Below are positions 35,671 to 44,668 of a DNA stretch of 64,000 nt, in pieces. Each line of letters opens with the position of its first letter. The stretch's first letter is position 1. The notes under the pieces were generated by a model. That model did not search any database and was not told the origin of the DNA. It saw nothing but the letters and a program-made list of their open reading frames with translations. The position numbers and the translations under genes were made by a program. This stretch comes from Thiodiazotropha sp040506705 (GTDB lineage Bacteria > Pseudomonadota > Gammaproteobacteria > Chromatiales > Chromatiaceae). The DNA is taken from positions 8,295-72,294 of the forward strand of contig JBEVWG010000042.1 of NCBI GenBank assembly GCA_040506705.1, in the 5' to 3' direction.

Positions 35671-36623
35671 GGTTTGAATCTGGCATGCTCACCAGCCAGT
35701 GTATGTAAAAATGCAACAATATCTGCAATATGGTGGTTGGGAATCTCTCGTCCTAGCTGGTATCGCCCCATGATACGTACAGCATCATCCAGGCTTTTAG
35801 CAGAACCATCATGAAAATAGGGTGCATTTATAAACGCCAGCCTTAAACTGGGTACCTTGAAATAGTGTTTATCCTCCTTCTTGCCGGTGACATTGAAACG
35901 GCCATAGTCTGCCTCTGTAATTCCACCATTTCTATCTTTGAAATAATCCCCCATGGCCCCCATATATGCATACATATTGCCGCCAACATTTGCCCCCTGG
36001 TGACAACTGATGCAACCATAGCTCTTAAACAGACGATAGCCCCGAATCTCTTGCTCGCTTAGCGTCCCTTCTCCTTTCAACCAAAGATCAAAGCGGGAAT
36101 TTATCGTCACCAAAGAGCGCTCAAATGCAGCAATCGCAATTGTGATATTTTTTCCAGTGATGCCATCTTCAAACAACTCATTGAATCGCTCTACCATGGC
36201 AGAATCTCTGCTGAGTTTTGATATCACCTCCAGCCAGGAGGAGTTCATTTCAAGGGGGTTATGTACCGGACCTGCAGCCTGAGCCTCAAGGGTCTCAGAT
36301 CGACCATCCCAAAACTGGGATAGATTGTAGCTACTGTTGTAGACCGTCGGTGCTTTGATTGGACCAACAGCCCCACCAACCCCGACTGAACGGGCCAATT
36401 TGTCGGTACCACCGGAGGAGAGCACATGGCAGCTGGCGCAGCTTATACTGTTATCCTGGGAAAGACGTTTGTCGTGAAATAGCTGATCCCCAAGTGCGAC
36501 CAGCCTTGAGTTTAACGCTGCAGTCACAGAAAGGGGGAGAATCGGTTCATTTTTGCGATCATCAGCCCAAACACCCAAAGAGTGCAGGATCAATATAATC
36601 ATCAAAAACAAAAGGTTACGCAT
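35667..36623 (-). CDS. Di-heme cytochrome c peroxidase family protein
   Basis: The 318-residue protein has a signal peptide (residues 1-20) and two heme-binding motifs, CASCH at 62-66 and CISCH at 204-208, typical of bacterial di-heme peroxidases (CcpA/MauG superfamily). It should sit in the periplasm, reduce H2O2 with electrons from a cytochrome c, or carry out another oxidation as MauG does. SAKSLDDAVRIMGRYQLGREIP is the C-terminal family region. It is downstream of aceF (212 bp) and translationally coupled to the DAHL-PAS-GGDEF-EAL gene. This pairing suggests that the peroxidase and the sensor respond to one periplasmic signal, which is inference. Confidence 0.92.
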   Translation of the reverse strand: MRNLLFLMIILILHSLGVWADDRKNEPILPLSVTAALNSRLVALGDQLFHDKRLSQDNSISCASCHVLSSGGTDKLARSVGVGGAVGPIKAPTVYNSSYNLSQFWDGRSETLEAQAAGPVHNPLEMNSSWLEVISKLSRDSAMVERFNELFEDGITGKNITIAIAAFERSLVTINSRFDLWLKGEGTLSEQEIRGYRLFKSYGCISCHQGANVGGNMYAYMGAMGDYFKDRNGGITEADYGRFNVTGKKEDKHYFKVPSLRLAFINAPYFHDGSAKSLDDAVRIMGRYQLGREIPNHHIADIVAFLHTLAGEHARFKP

Positions 36624-36835
36624 ATTTTCAATCGCAGCAACCCTCTTGACACATGATGTGCCAATCCGAAATCCTTTCTACTGGGTTAACTGCGCCCTAA
36701 GTAATAAAAGTATAAATTTAAGCCAGCTACACTCTTTAGCGGACAACTCATCTATAACTTTATCAACAAAACAGGAATCCCACTCGATAGCTGCAAGTGT
36801 TACCAGGGCCTTAAAAAAACATTCCTCACTGATTA

Positions 36836-38179
36836 TTATAATAATAACTTGCGTATATCACCCAACAAGGATGACAACAAGCGGGTAAAACGGGCACCCT
36901 CTGCGCCATCGATTACGCGATGATCATATGAAAGCGACAACGGCAGCATGAGTCGTGGCTGAAACCCACTACCATCCCACACAGGCTGCATCGCACTCCT
37001 GGATACGCCGAGTATAGCGACCTCAGGGGCATTCACAATTGGGGTAAATGCTGTTCCCCCTATGCCACCTAAACTTGAGATGGAAAAGCACCCCCCTTGC
37101 ATATCACCGGGAGCCAATTTGCCATCTCTTGCCTTAGCACTGATTGTCATCAATTCAGAAGCCAGTTCGAAAATACCTTTTTTGTCCACATCTCGAATAA
37201 CCGGTACCACCAATCCATTCGGAGTATCGACAGCGACACCGATATTGACATATTTTCGATAGACCAGAGACTCTCCCTCACTATCCAGTGCTGCATTGAA
37301 TGCTGGCATCTCAACCAGCGCGGCAGCAACAGCCTTCATCAGGAAAGGCATCAGAGTAAGACGGATCTGCTGCTGTTCAGCTATCGATTTCTGTGACTTA
37401 CGAAAAGCCTCCAATTCGGTAATATCCGCATCATCAAATTGAGTTACATGAGGAACGGTTAACCAACAGCGGTGCAGATGCGCAGCGCTGATCTTCTTTA
37501 TGCGCCCCATTGGTTGAATATCTACTTCACCAAAACGGCTGTAATCCACTTCTGGGCCTGCTGGCATTTCAAAAGCGCCGCGACCCGTTCTACCTGTCTC
37601 TCCCCGACGTAACGACTGCTTTACGAAGTTGTGTACATCATCCTTTAAAACCCTCTGTTTCGGCCCCTTACCTTTGACCAGGGAGAGATCTACCCCCAAT
37701 TCCCGGGCAAGACGTCTTACCGATGGACTGGCATGAGGAACCCCTTCCCCACTGGAGATAGCCATAGCTTCAGGCACAGGCGGAACGAGTCTCTCCTTAT
37801 CACCAGGACGACGGTTCGACATATCTGTCTCAGCTCCATGATCACTAGGAGATGGTGCAGGAGCCTGAACGGTTTCCAGCTCTTCAGCAGCCGGCCCTGA
37901 ACCTGCATCTACCTCATCAGTGACAGTCGCATCGCTATCGCTCGATTCAATGGTAAGAATGACATCACCCTCACTGATCCGGTCACCCACCTTAACTTGT
38001 AGCTGCTTGACCTTACCCCCATGAGGAGAGGGAATCTCCATGGTTGCTTTATCGCTCTCCAGGGTCAGTAGGGACTCTTCAACGGAGACTTCGTCACCTT
38101 CGGAAACCAGGATCTCTATGACCTCTACCGATTCGAAATCACCAATATCAGGTAACAGTACATCTGTCGTTTTACCCAC
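36836..38179 (-). CDS. aceF: Pyruvate dehydrogenase E2, dihydrolipoamide acetyltransferase
   Basis: This 447-residue subunit carries the acetyl group from E1 to CoA. It has one lipoyl domain (residues 1-80, lipoylated Lys in ESDKATMEIP), a Pro/Ala/Ser linker, a peripheral subunit-binding domain (SPSVRRLARELGVDLSLVKG) and the catalytic core ending with DHRVIDGAEGARF, whose His and Asp are catalytic. Enterobacterial AceF often carries three lipoyl domains; a single one is common elsewhere. It lies 86 bp after aceE. Confidence 0.97.
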   Translation of the reverse strand: MGKTTDVLLPDIGDFESVEVIEILVSEGDEVSVEESLLTLESDKATMEIPSPHGGKVKQLQVKVGDRISEGDVILTIESSDSDATVTDEVDAGSGPAAEELETVQAPAPSPSDHGAETDMSNRRPGDKERLVPPVPEAMAISSGEGVPHASPSVRRLARELGVDLSLVKGKGPKQRVLKDDVHNFVKQSLRRGETGRTGRGAFEMPAGPEVDYSRFGEVDIQPMGRIKKISAAHLHRCWLTVPHVTQFDDADITELEAFRKSQKSIAEQQQIRLTLMPFLMKAVAAALVEMPAFNAALDSEGESLVYRKYVNIGVAVDTPNGLVVPVIRDVDKKGIFELASELMTISAKARDGKLAPGDMQGGCFSISSLGGIGGTAFTPIVNAPEVAILGVSRSAMQPVWDGSGFQPRLMLPLSLSYDHRVIDGAEGARFTRLLSSLLGDIRKLLL

Positions 38180-38265
38180 GTCTCGTCCTCTTTATTGCCA
38201 TTCAGGCTCTATCTGTTTTTCTAATTGGCCGCACTGACCAACTCACGCCTTTTTCATAACACGCG

Positions 38266-40920
38266 TTACACGCTACAGGGGTTGGGCTTGTCCGGATCTA
38301 TTTTATATTTCTTGATCGCCTGACTGACCACTTCCATCTCTAGCTCACCCTGGTCAGCAAGTGATTTCAAGGCAGCAATCGCCACATAGTAACGATTGAC
38401 TTCAAAGAATTTTCGCAACTGACTCCGCATGTCGCTTCGTCCATACCCATCGGTACCGAGAACACTGTAGGAGCCGGGGACGAAGGGGCGAATTTGATCA
38501 GCATAACTACGAATATAATCTGTAGCTGCTACAACAGGCCCCTTCTGCCCAGAGAGCTGCTGAGTGACATAGCTGACTCTCTGTGTATCTTCTGGATGCA
38601 GGGTATTCCAACGTTCAGCTTTCAGTCCATCCCGTCGCAATTCAGTAAAACTGGTTACACTCCAGACATCTGCGGTGACTTTGAAGTCTTTTTCAAGCAG
38701 CTCAGCCGCTGCAAGCACCTCTCGTAATATTGTGCCACTGCCCAGCAGCTGAACACGTTTCTTCTGCTTGCCCCCTTTTTGCAAGAGATATAGCCCTTTG
38801 ACAATACCCTCTTCCACACCATCAGGCATCTCAGGTTGAATGTAATTCTCATTCATCACAGTGATGTAGTAGAAAACATTCTCCTGATCCTGATACATCC
38901 TGCGCATACCATCCAGAACGATCACCGTCATTTCATAGGCAAACGCAGGGTCATAGGAGACACAATTGGGAATGGTTGCTGCCATAAGATGGCTATGCCC
39001 ATCCTGATGCTGCAAACCCTCACCTGCCAGTGTCGTCCTACCTGCTGTGCCCCCAATTAAAAACCCGCGCGCTTGCATATCGCCCGCTGCCCAGGCCAGA
39101 TCTCCGATACGCTGAAAACCAAACATGGAGTAGTAAATATAGAAGGGGATCATAGTGACCCCATGATTACTATAGGAGGTAGCAGCCGCTATCCAGGAGG
39201 ACATGGCACCGGCTTCATTGATACCCTCCTGTAGTATTTGACCTTTCTTATCCTCTCGATAGAACATCACCTGGTCGGCGTCCACCGGTTCATAGAGCTG
39301 GCCAACCGAGGAGTAGATACCCAGTTGCCGGAACATACCCTCCATTCCGAATGTTCGCGCTTCATCCGGCACTATAGGTACTATCTGCTTACCCAGTTTT
39401 TTATCTCTGACGAGCATATTCAGCAGACGTACAAATGCCATTGTGGTTGATTGCTCACGATCACCACTACCTTCCAACAGCGCCTTGAAATTCTCCATAG
39501 GCGGAACGGTCAAAGGTTCTACTTTGGTACGTCGTTGAGGTAGAAAACCACCCAGTTTGCTACGCTGCTCATGCATATATTTCATCTCCGGGCTATCTGC
39601 CGGAGGCTTATAGAATGGCGCCGCACCAATCTGATCATCTGAAATCGGGATATTAAATCTGTCTCGAAACGCTTTTAGAGCAGCCTCCCCCATCTTCTTC
39701 TGTGAATGGGTTATGTTCTGACCCTCTCCTGCCACTCCCATACCGTAGCCTTTGACGGTTTTTGCAAGAATTACTGTCGGCTGGCCTGTGTGTGCAGTCG
39801 CCTCTGCATAAGCAGCAAACACCTTGTGAGGATCATGTCCTCCTCTGTTGAGACGCCAGATGTCCTCCTCAGTCATATTGGCAACCATCTCTTCAAGCTC
39901 GGGATATTTACCGAAAAAATGCTCTCGGGTATAAGCGCCGCCCTTCGCTTTGTAGGCTTGATAATCACCGTCGACACACTCTTCCATACGCTTTAGTAGT
40001 ATGCCGTTTTTATCCCGGGCAAAGAGAGGATCCCAATATCCACCCCAAATAACCTTCAGCACATTCCAGCCCGCTCCACGGAATACAGCTTCCAGCTCCT
40101 GAATAATCTTACCGTTACCTCTAACCGGACCATCAAGACGTTGCAGGTTGCAGTTAATGACGAATACAAGATTATCAAGACGCTCTCTGCCAGCAAGAGA
40201 AATTGCACCCAACGCTTCAGGCTCATCCATCTCTCCATCTCCACAGAAGGCCCACACCTTACGCTCCTTGCTATTGACCATTCCCCGGTCATGAAGGTAA
40301 CGCATAAATCGCGCCTGATAGATGGCCATTAATGGCCCAAGTCCCATGGAAACTGTAGGAAACTGCCAGAAATTAGGCATCAACCAGGGGTGTGGATAGG
40401 AGGAGAGCCCGTGGCCATCCACCTCTTGACGAAAACTATAGAGCTGCTCTTCACTAATCCTGCCTTCGAGGTATGCTCTGGCATAGACCCCCGGAGCAGA
40501 GTGGCCTTGAAAAAAGATCAGATCTCCATCCCGCTCTTTGGTAGGGGCATGGAAAAAATGGTTAAAGCCAACATCAAACAGAGTCGCACTTGAGGCGAAG
40601 CTTGAGATATGTCCTCCAAGCTCTGTCGAGATTCGGTTCGCCTGAACCACCATCGCCATTGCATTCCAGCGTATAAAGGAACGAATACGGCGCTCCATGG
40701 CTCGATCACCGGGAAATCGCTGCTGCTTGGTTACTGGAATAGTATTGACATAAGCGGTATTGGCACTGAAGGGGAGATGAGCCCCAGATCGACGGGCCTT
40801 ATCGACCAAACGTTCGATCAAAAAGTGCGCGCGTTCCACGCCCTCGTTTTCAAGGACGGCTTCAAGGGCGTCCAACCACTCTTGTGTCTCAATAGGGTCG
40901 ATATCTGGTCTACTCGGCAT
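38266..40920 (-). CDS. aceE: Pyruvate dehydrogenase E1, homodimeric type
   Basis: The 884-residue product is the normal length for homodimeric E1, which decarboxylates pyruvate with thiamine diphosphate and passes acetyl to E2. Family landmarks include HSAPGVYARAYLEGRI (N-terminal part), FCGDGEMDEPEALGAI, VFVINCNLQRLDGPVRGNGKIIQELE (ThDP/Mg region) and GTAGRTTLAGEGLQHQDGHSH. It is the first gene of the Pdh cluster and starts 338 bp downstream of the sulfur globule terminator. The promoter region shows no PdhR-type palindrome that I can see. Confidence 0.97.
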   Translation of the reverse strand: MPSRPDIDPIETQEWLDALEAVLENEGVERAHFLIERLVDKARRSGAHLPFSANTAYVNTIPVTKQQRFPGDRAMERRIRSFIRWNAMAMVVQANRISTELGGHISSFASSATLFDVGFNHFFHAPTKERDGDLIFFQGHSAPGVYARAYLEGRISEEQLYSFRQEVDGHGLSSYPHPWLMPNFWQFPTVSMGLGPLMAIYQARFMRYLHDRGMVNSKERKVWAFCGDGEMDEPEALGAISLAGRERLDNLVFVINCNLQRLDGPVRGNGKIIQELEAVFRGAGWNVLKVIWGGYWDPLFARDKNGILLKRMEECVDGDYQAYKAKGGAYTREHFFGKYPELEEMVANMTEEDIWRLNRGGHDPHKVFAAYAEATAHTGQPTVILAKTVKGYGMGVAGEGQNITHSQKKMGEAALKAFRDRFNIPISDDQIGAAPFYKPPADSPEMKYMHEQRSKLGGFLPQRRTKVEPLTVPPMENFKALLEGSGDREQSTTMAFVRLLNMLVRDKKLGKQIVPIVPDEARTFGMEGMFRQLGIYSSVGQLYEPVDADQVMFYREDKKGQILQEGINEAGAMSSWIAAATSYSNHGVTMIPFYIYYSMFGFQRIGDLAWAAGDMQARGFLIGGTAGRTTLAGEGLQHQDGHSHLMAATIPNCVSYDPAFAYEMTVIVLDGMRRMYQDQENVFYYITVMNENYIQPEMPDGVEEGIVKGLYLLQKGGKQKKRVQLLGSGTILREVLAAAELLEKDFKVTADVWSVTSFTELRRDGLKAERWNTLHPEDTQRVSYVTQQLSGQKGPVVAATDYIRSYADQIRPFVPGSYSVLGTDGYGRSDMRSQLRKFFEVNRYYVAIAALKSLADQGELEMEVVSQAIKKYKIDPDKPNPCSV

Positions 40921-41258
40921 TGTTATTCTCTAGCTGTTCAGTTTGGCGTCAGGGAATCGGGTACCCCACCGCAATATCCTATGTATCTCCAAAATCAGCA
41001 AACGGAGTACGAAAGAAAACTATTTAGATAACCAATAATTTGGATTGATCCGCGTAATATACAGCAAGACGAAGACGATTTCAGCGTTATGTGATGATTA
41101 TTTTTAATGACCTAATACATTGTTTTTACAATTGAATTACAAAATATCAGGTTTGCAACAGAGTACGGCATAGATGACCGTCATCTGTTTCCTGCAGACA
41201 AAAAAAAGCGCATCCAGGAACCCCCTGGATGCGCTCTTTGATAGAAGTGATATCTAGA
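40921..41258. other. Intergenic region between aceE and the sulfur globule gene
   Basis: This 338-bp interval is AT-rich. Its left part should contain the aceE promoter, and its right end contains the terminator at 41207-41235. No gene is supported in it, and I do not see a PdhR-type TTGGT/ACCAA palindrome here. Confidence 0.4.
41207..41235 (-). terminator. Rho-independent terminator of the sulfur globule gene
   Basis: AGCGCATCCAGG (41207-41218) pairs perfectly with CCTGGATGCGCT (41224-41235) around a five-base loop. On the minus strand the stem is followed by a run of seven T residues. It lies 23 bp after the stop codon at 41259, which is a textbook position. Confidence 0.93.
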
Positions 41259-41924
41259 TCAGATCTCTTTACGTGCGCCAAATGAAGGCATTTCGAAAGG
41301 CTTACGCTCCATAGCAACCTTACGACGCTCTTCCATCTGCTTCATGGATTCTGCACGACGAGTCTCCATCTCTTTAATCATTTCGTCGTGACGGACTTTA
41401 GACTCTTCCATGCGTTTAGCGATTGCTTCAGGCATTTCAGGACGGTTAGGCATGTTATCGAAATGAGCCATCATCTGCTGGCGCTGGGCTTCCTGACGCT
41501 CCTTGATAGCTTTCATTTCAGCTTCTCTGGAGGCAAAAGGATCGTTGTTGAACTGCTCAGCATACTGACGTTGTGCAGCAACAGCCTGTTCGAAAGCTTT
41601 CTGCTGCTGTTCAGCGAAAGCCTTTTGCTGTTCTGCAAATGCTTTCTGCTGATCGGCCATAGCACTCTTCTGCTCTTCAGTCAGGGCAGGTGCCTGATAG
41701 TATGGTGCATAGCCATAGTAAGGTGCATCATAGCCATAACCATTACCATAGCCACGGGCAGAACCGTTACCACGGGCGCGCATGTTGAATGAGAAGTCAA
41801 AATCTCCGGCACCGAAACCATCACCAAAGAAATCGTCACTCCAGTTATCGCCCCACCAGGCATTAACGGTTGCGGAACTGGCTGCCATAGTGATTGCTGC
41901 AGCAATGATAGAAATCTTTTTCAT
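41259..41924 (-). CDS. Sulfur globule protein-like secreted protein with charged C-terminal tail
   Basis: The product is 221 residues. A signal peptide ends at VNA, and the mature chain starts WWGDNW. The next 60 residues are Gly/Tyr/Asp-rich (GFGAGDFDFSFNMRARGNGSARGYGNGYGYDAPYYGYAPYY), the composition of SgpA-type sulfur globule envelope proteins. From about residue 80 the sequence changes to Gln/Glu/Lys/Met-rich helix with repeats of QKAFAEQQ and later E(M)xxRRAE(S)M, probably a coiled coil. Known sulfur globule proteins lack such a tail, so it may be a modified paralogue. It is next to a classical Sgp (42012-42338) on the same strand and is followed by a strong terminator. Confidence 0.75.
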   Translation of the reverse strand: MKKISIIAAAITMAASSATVNAWWGDNWSDDFFGDGFGAGDFDFSFNMRARGNGSARGYGNGYGYDAPYYGYAPYYQAPALTEEQKSAMADQQKAFAEQQKAFAEQQQKAFEQAVAAQRQYAEQFNNDPFASREAEMKAIKERQEAQRQQMMAHFDNMPNRPEMPEAIAKRMEESKVRHDEMIKEMETRRAESMKQMEERRKVAMERKPFEMPSFGARKEI

Positions 41925-42011
41925 TTTTTTATACCCAAAAATCTGTGTTTTTAAAAACTACGCGTGTCATCTAGGCACATCCTTGTGCGAGATATCCTTT
42001 AGTAAACCGCT

Positions 42012-42338
42012 TTATTTAGCAGGTGCAGCAGGTGCAGCTGGCGCTGCAGGAGCAGCAGGATAGCCGTAAGGCGCATATCCGTAGCCATAAGGTGCACCAT
42101 AACCATATGGGCCATAGCCATAGTAATCGCGGTAGTTGTTGTAACCACGACCATAACCAGAACCACGGGCACTACCACTCATACCAAAGCTGAAGTCACC
42201 AGAGCCATCGCCCCAGCCGTCACCCCAACCATCATTACCGTAACCACGGTTGTAGCCAGGACCACCCCACCATGCAGAAGCAGTAGCAGAAGCAACGATA
42301 AGAGCAGCAGCAGCGGCAACTTGAACGGTCTTTTTCAT
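42012..42338 (-). CDS. Sulfur globule envelope protein
   Basis: The 108-residue product has a signal peptide (MKKTVQVAAAAALIVASATASA) and a mature part starting WWGGPGYNRGYG, followed by Gly/Tyr/Asp-rich and YGYGPYGYGAPYGYGYAPYGY repeats, typical of SgpA/SgpB of purple sulfur bacteria, which coat periplasmic sulfur globules. It ends in Ala/Pro repeats. GAGGAG precedes the ATG. The gene starts 328 bp from divergent pyrC. Its partner at 41259-41924 is 87 bp downstream. Confidence 0.85.
   Translation of the reverse strand: MKKTVQVAAAAALIVASATASAWWGGPGYNRGYGNDGWGDGWGDGSGDFSFGMSGSARGSGYGRGYNNYRDYYGYGPYGYGAPYGYGYAPYGYPAAPAAPAAPAAPAK
42019..42060 (-). repeat. Ala/Pro-coding microrepeat at the sulfur globule protein C-terminus
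   Basis: The 3' end of the sulfur globule gene encodes about five copies of Pro-Ala-Ala, visible on the plus strand as GCAGGTGCAGCAGG and its variants. Such short in-frame repeats are prone to copy-number change between strains. Confidence 0.6.
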
Positions 42339-42666
42339 TTTTCACTCTCCTCGAGATAGAATGTCATCTTAGAATTTTCTGAGAAAGCAGATACCGCGTA
42401 GCTTTCAAGACATAGAATATTAGAAAATACTAAAATTAACAAATAACAATTTTCAATTGTGAATTTGTTTTAAATAGTCAATATCTAAGTAAACGACGAT
42501 CAAAAGCCCCTACCCGTTTCCAGGAATGAAATAGACACTTTCTATCCTTCTATAGGGTATGGATCAGCACCAACCCACACCTTATTATGTGAGACAATAG
42601 TCCAACACACTCCCTTGACTCCGACCTGAAGCAAATAGCACCACTCAACAGAACTGATATCGAGAA
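42339..42666. other. Divergent intergenic region between sulfur globule gene and pyrC
   Basis: This 328-bp AT-rich interval carries divergent promoters. I see GAGGAG ahead of the sulfur globule ATG and no clear ribosome site ahead of pyrC. No gene is supported. Confidence 0.4.
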
Positions 42667-43701
42667 ATGCGCATAACACTGACGAAACCTGACGATTGGC
42701 ACCTTCATTTACGCGATGATGGGGGCATGGCCTCAGTCGTAGCACACTCCGCAGAGCGGTTTGCCAGAGCGATTGTAATGCCAAACTTAAAACCCCCGGT
42801 TACCAATACCAAAATGGCTATCGAGTATCGTCAACGTATTCTTGATGCACTGCCTGATGATACCGGGTTCACACCGCTGATGACGCTCTATCTGACTGAC
42901 CGACTGACATCCGCAGAGGTGATAAAGGCAAAGCAGAGTGGATATATTCATGGAATCAAGCTCTACCCGGCTGGAGCAACAACAAACTCTGATGCAGGTG
43001 TCACCAACATTCGTGCACTCTATCCTGTGTTGGAGACCATGCAAAAGGAAGGCATTCCACTATTGGTTCACGCTGAGGTAACGGATCAACAGGTCGATAT
43101 CTTTGATCGTGAAAAGGTCTTCATCGACCGTCACATGACCCCACTCAGAAAGGATTTCCCGGAGCTGTCGATGGTGTTTGAACATGTCACCACCCGTGAT
43201 GCTGTCGATTTTGTTATGGCAAGCGGCGGATCGATTGGTGCCACGATCACTGTGCAGCATTTGATGTTCAACAGAAACCACATGCTGGCAGGGGGTATCA
43301 GACCCCACTACTACTGTCTACCCATACTGAAGCGGGAAATACACCAGGAATCACTCATCAAAGCCGCAACCAGTGGAGATCCCCGCTTCTTTCTTGGCAC
43401 TGACAGCGCCCCCCATCCCCAGCATGCCAAAGAGTGTGGCTGTGGATGCGCCGGCTGCTATACAGCCCATGCAGCAATTGAACTTTACGCTGAGATATTT
43501 GACGCAGAGAACGCGCTCGATAAATTGGAAGGATTCGCCAGTCTGCATGGCCCCGACTTTTATGGTCTACCACGTAATCAGCAACAGGTCACATTAGAAA
43601 AAGCTGACTGGGAAGCACCAGAAAGTTACCGTTTTGGTGAAGATCGGGTAGTTCCATTGAGAGCAGGTCAACCGATTCACTGGCAAATAGTCTCAGAATA
43701 G
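42667..43701 (+). CDS. pyrC: Dihydroorotase
   Basis: PyrC closes carbamoyl aspartate to dihydroorotate in pyrimidine synthesis. The 344-residue product is the class II (E. coli type) length. Metal ligands are visible: HLHLRDD at residues 13-19, the carboxylated Lys in IHGIKLYPAGATTNSD, His in LVHAEV and FEHVTT, and the catalytic Asp in LGTDSAPHP. The Cys-rich CGCGCAGCY loop follows the last motif. The gene stands alone on the plus strand and converges on mlaA with 54 bp between. Confidence 0.97.
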   Translation: MRITLTKPDDWHLHLRDDGGMASVVAHSAERFARAIVMPNLKPPVTNTKMAIEYRQRILDALPDDTGFTPLMTLYLTDRLTSAEVIKAKQSGYIHGIKLYPAGATTNSDAGVTNIRALYPVLETMQKEGIPLLVHAEVTDQQVDIFDREKVFIDRHMTPLRKDFPELSMVFEHVTTRDAVDFVMASGGSIGATITVQHLMFNRNHMLAGGIRPHYYCLPILKREIHQESLIKAATSGDPRFFLGTDSAPHPQHAKECGCGCAGCYTAHAAIELYAEIFDAENALDKLEGFASLHGPDFYGLPRNQQQVTLEKADWEAPESYRFGEDRVVPLRAGQPIHWQIVSE

Positions 43702-43755
43702 TACGAGCTGAGACTGATGGTCTCATACAGCTCAGCAAGCTACTCCTGACATCAA

Positions 43756-44502
43756 TTACTGGGAATCATCGAACATCTGCTCATCTTCGAAGAGAGACTC
43801 ATCGAACAACTCGTCATCGTCCATATGATTAGGCCCATCCATGATCATCGACCGTCGTTGCTGCAGATAGAATTCCCGGAGAAAGGCATATCTGTCCACG
43901 GCCGCTTCATCCAAGACATTACCCGCTTCCAACAGATCAGCGCGAATATCAACGAGCTGCAGTGTACTCAAGGCAAGATAAGCTGATTGTGAGGGATAGC
44001 TGATCGGATTGATTAATGTGTCACCCACTCTACCCAGGAGATCGCGTAAGGTTGTTGGACCAAGAAAAGGAACAACCAAATAGGGTGCATCCCCCATACC
44101 CCAGTAGCCTAATGTCTGCCCCATATCCTCTTTGTAGCTCGGCATCCCCATATCACTGGCCACATCGAATAACCCAAAAATACCAAGGGTTGAGTTGATG
44201 CACACCCGCCCAAGGTCTGAAAGGGCACGACCGGGTTTTAATTGCAGCAGATTGTTGGCTGCTGAAGGAATATCGGCGAGATTTCTGAAAAAATTGGTGA
44301 CGCCTAAATCGATAACTGTTGGCGTGACATATCGGTAACCCTGAGCAATAGGTTTAGCGACAGCACGATCGAGGTCCTGGTTGAACTGATCTGATTTCCG
44401 ATTGAACGACTCAATAGGATCGGCAGGATGCTGACTCTGGAAGCTGGCGCATCCAGATAGAAAAAGCAGAGGGATAAAGAGAGCTAGAATCCTTTTTAAC
44501 AC
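43756..44502 (-). CDS. mlaA: MlaA (VacJ) outer-membrane lipoprotein
   Basis: MlaA removes misplaced phospholipids from the outer leaflet and passes them to the Mla pathway. The lipobox is LFLSGC with Cys18. DPIESFNRKSDQFNQDLDRAVAKPIAQGYRYVTP and NNLLQLKPGRALSDLGRVCINSTLGIFGLFDVASDMG are the characteristic family blocks. The 248-residue length is normal. The last 20 residues form a very acidic tail (DDDELFDESLFEDEQMF), which is not typical of the family. Other Mla genes are not in this window. Confidence 0.95.
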   Translation of the reverse strand: MLKRILALFIPLLFLSGCASFQSQHPADPIESFNRKSDQFNQDLDRAVAKPIAQGYRYVTPTVIDLGVTNFFRNLADIPSAANNLLQLKPGRALSDLGRVCINSTLGIFGLFDVASDMGMPSYKEDMGQTLGYWGMGDAPYLVVPFLGPTTLRDLLGRVGDTLINPISYPSQSAYLALSTLQLVDIRADLLEAGNVLDEAAVDRYAFLREFYLQQRRSMIMDGPNHMDDDELFDESLFEDEQMFDDSQ

Positions 44503-44668
44503 GACATACAGACTCAGTGACTAATGGTAAGAATATATTGGAAACATACAGCCCATCTTAAGCAAGAAGAAGCAGCGCTGACAGGGCGATTGTAAACCTT
44601 CGTTCCTCAGTTGGGAAAAAAAACTAAATATTCTCGAAATAGTGGTGGGTTTTCATTATCCTTGGCCG

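Noticed and set aside
41388..41792. 134-codon plus-strand frame opposite the sulfur globule gene
   Set aside because: It is the mirror of a low-complexity coding sequence; the minus-strand frame has a signal peptide and terminator.
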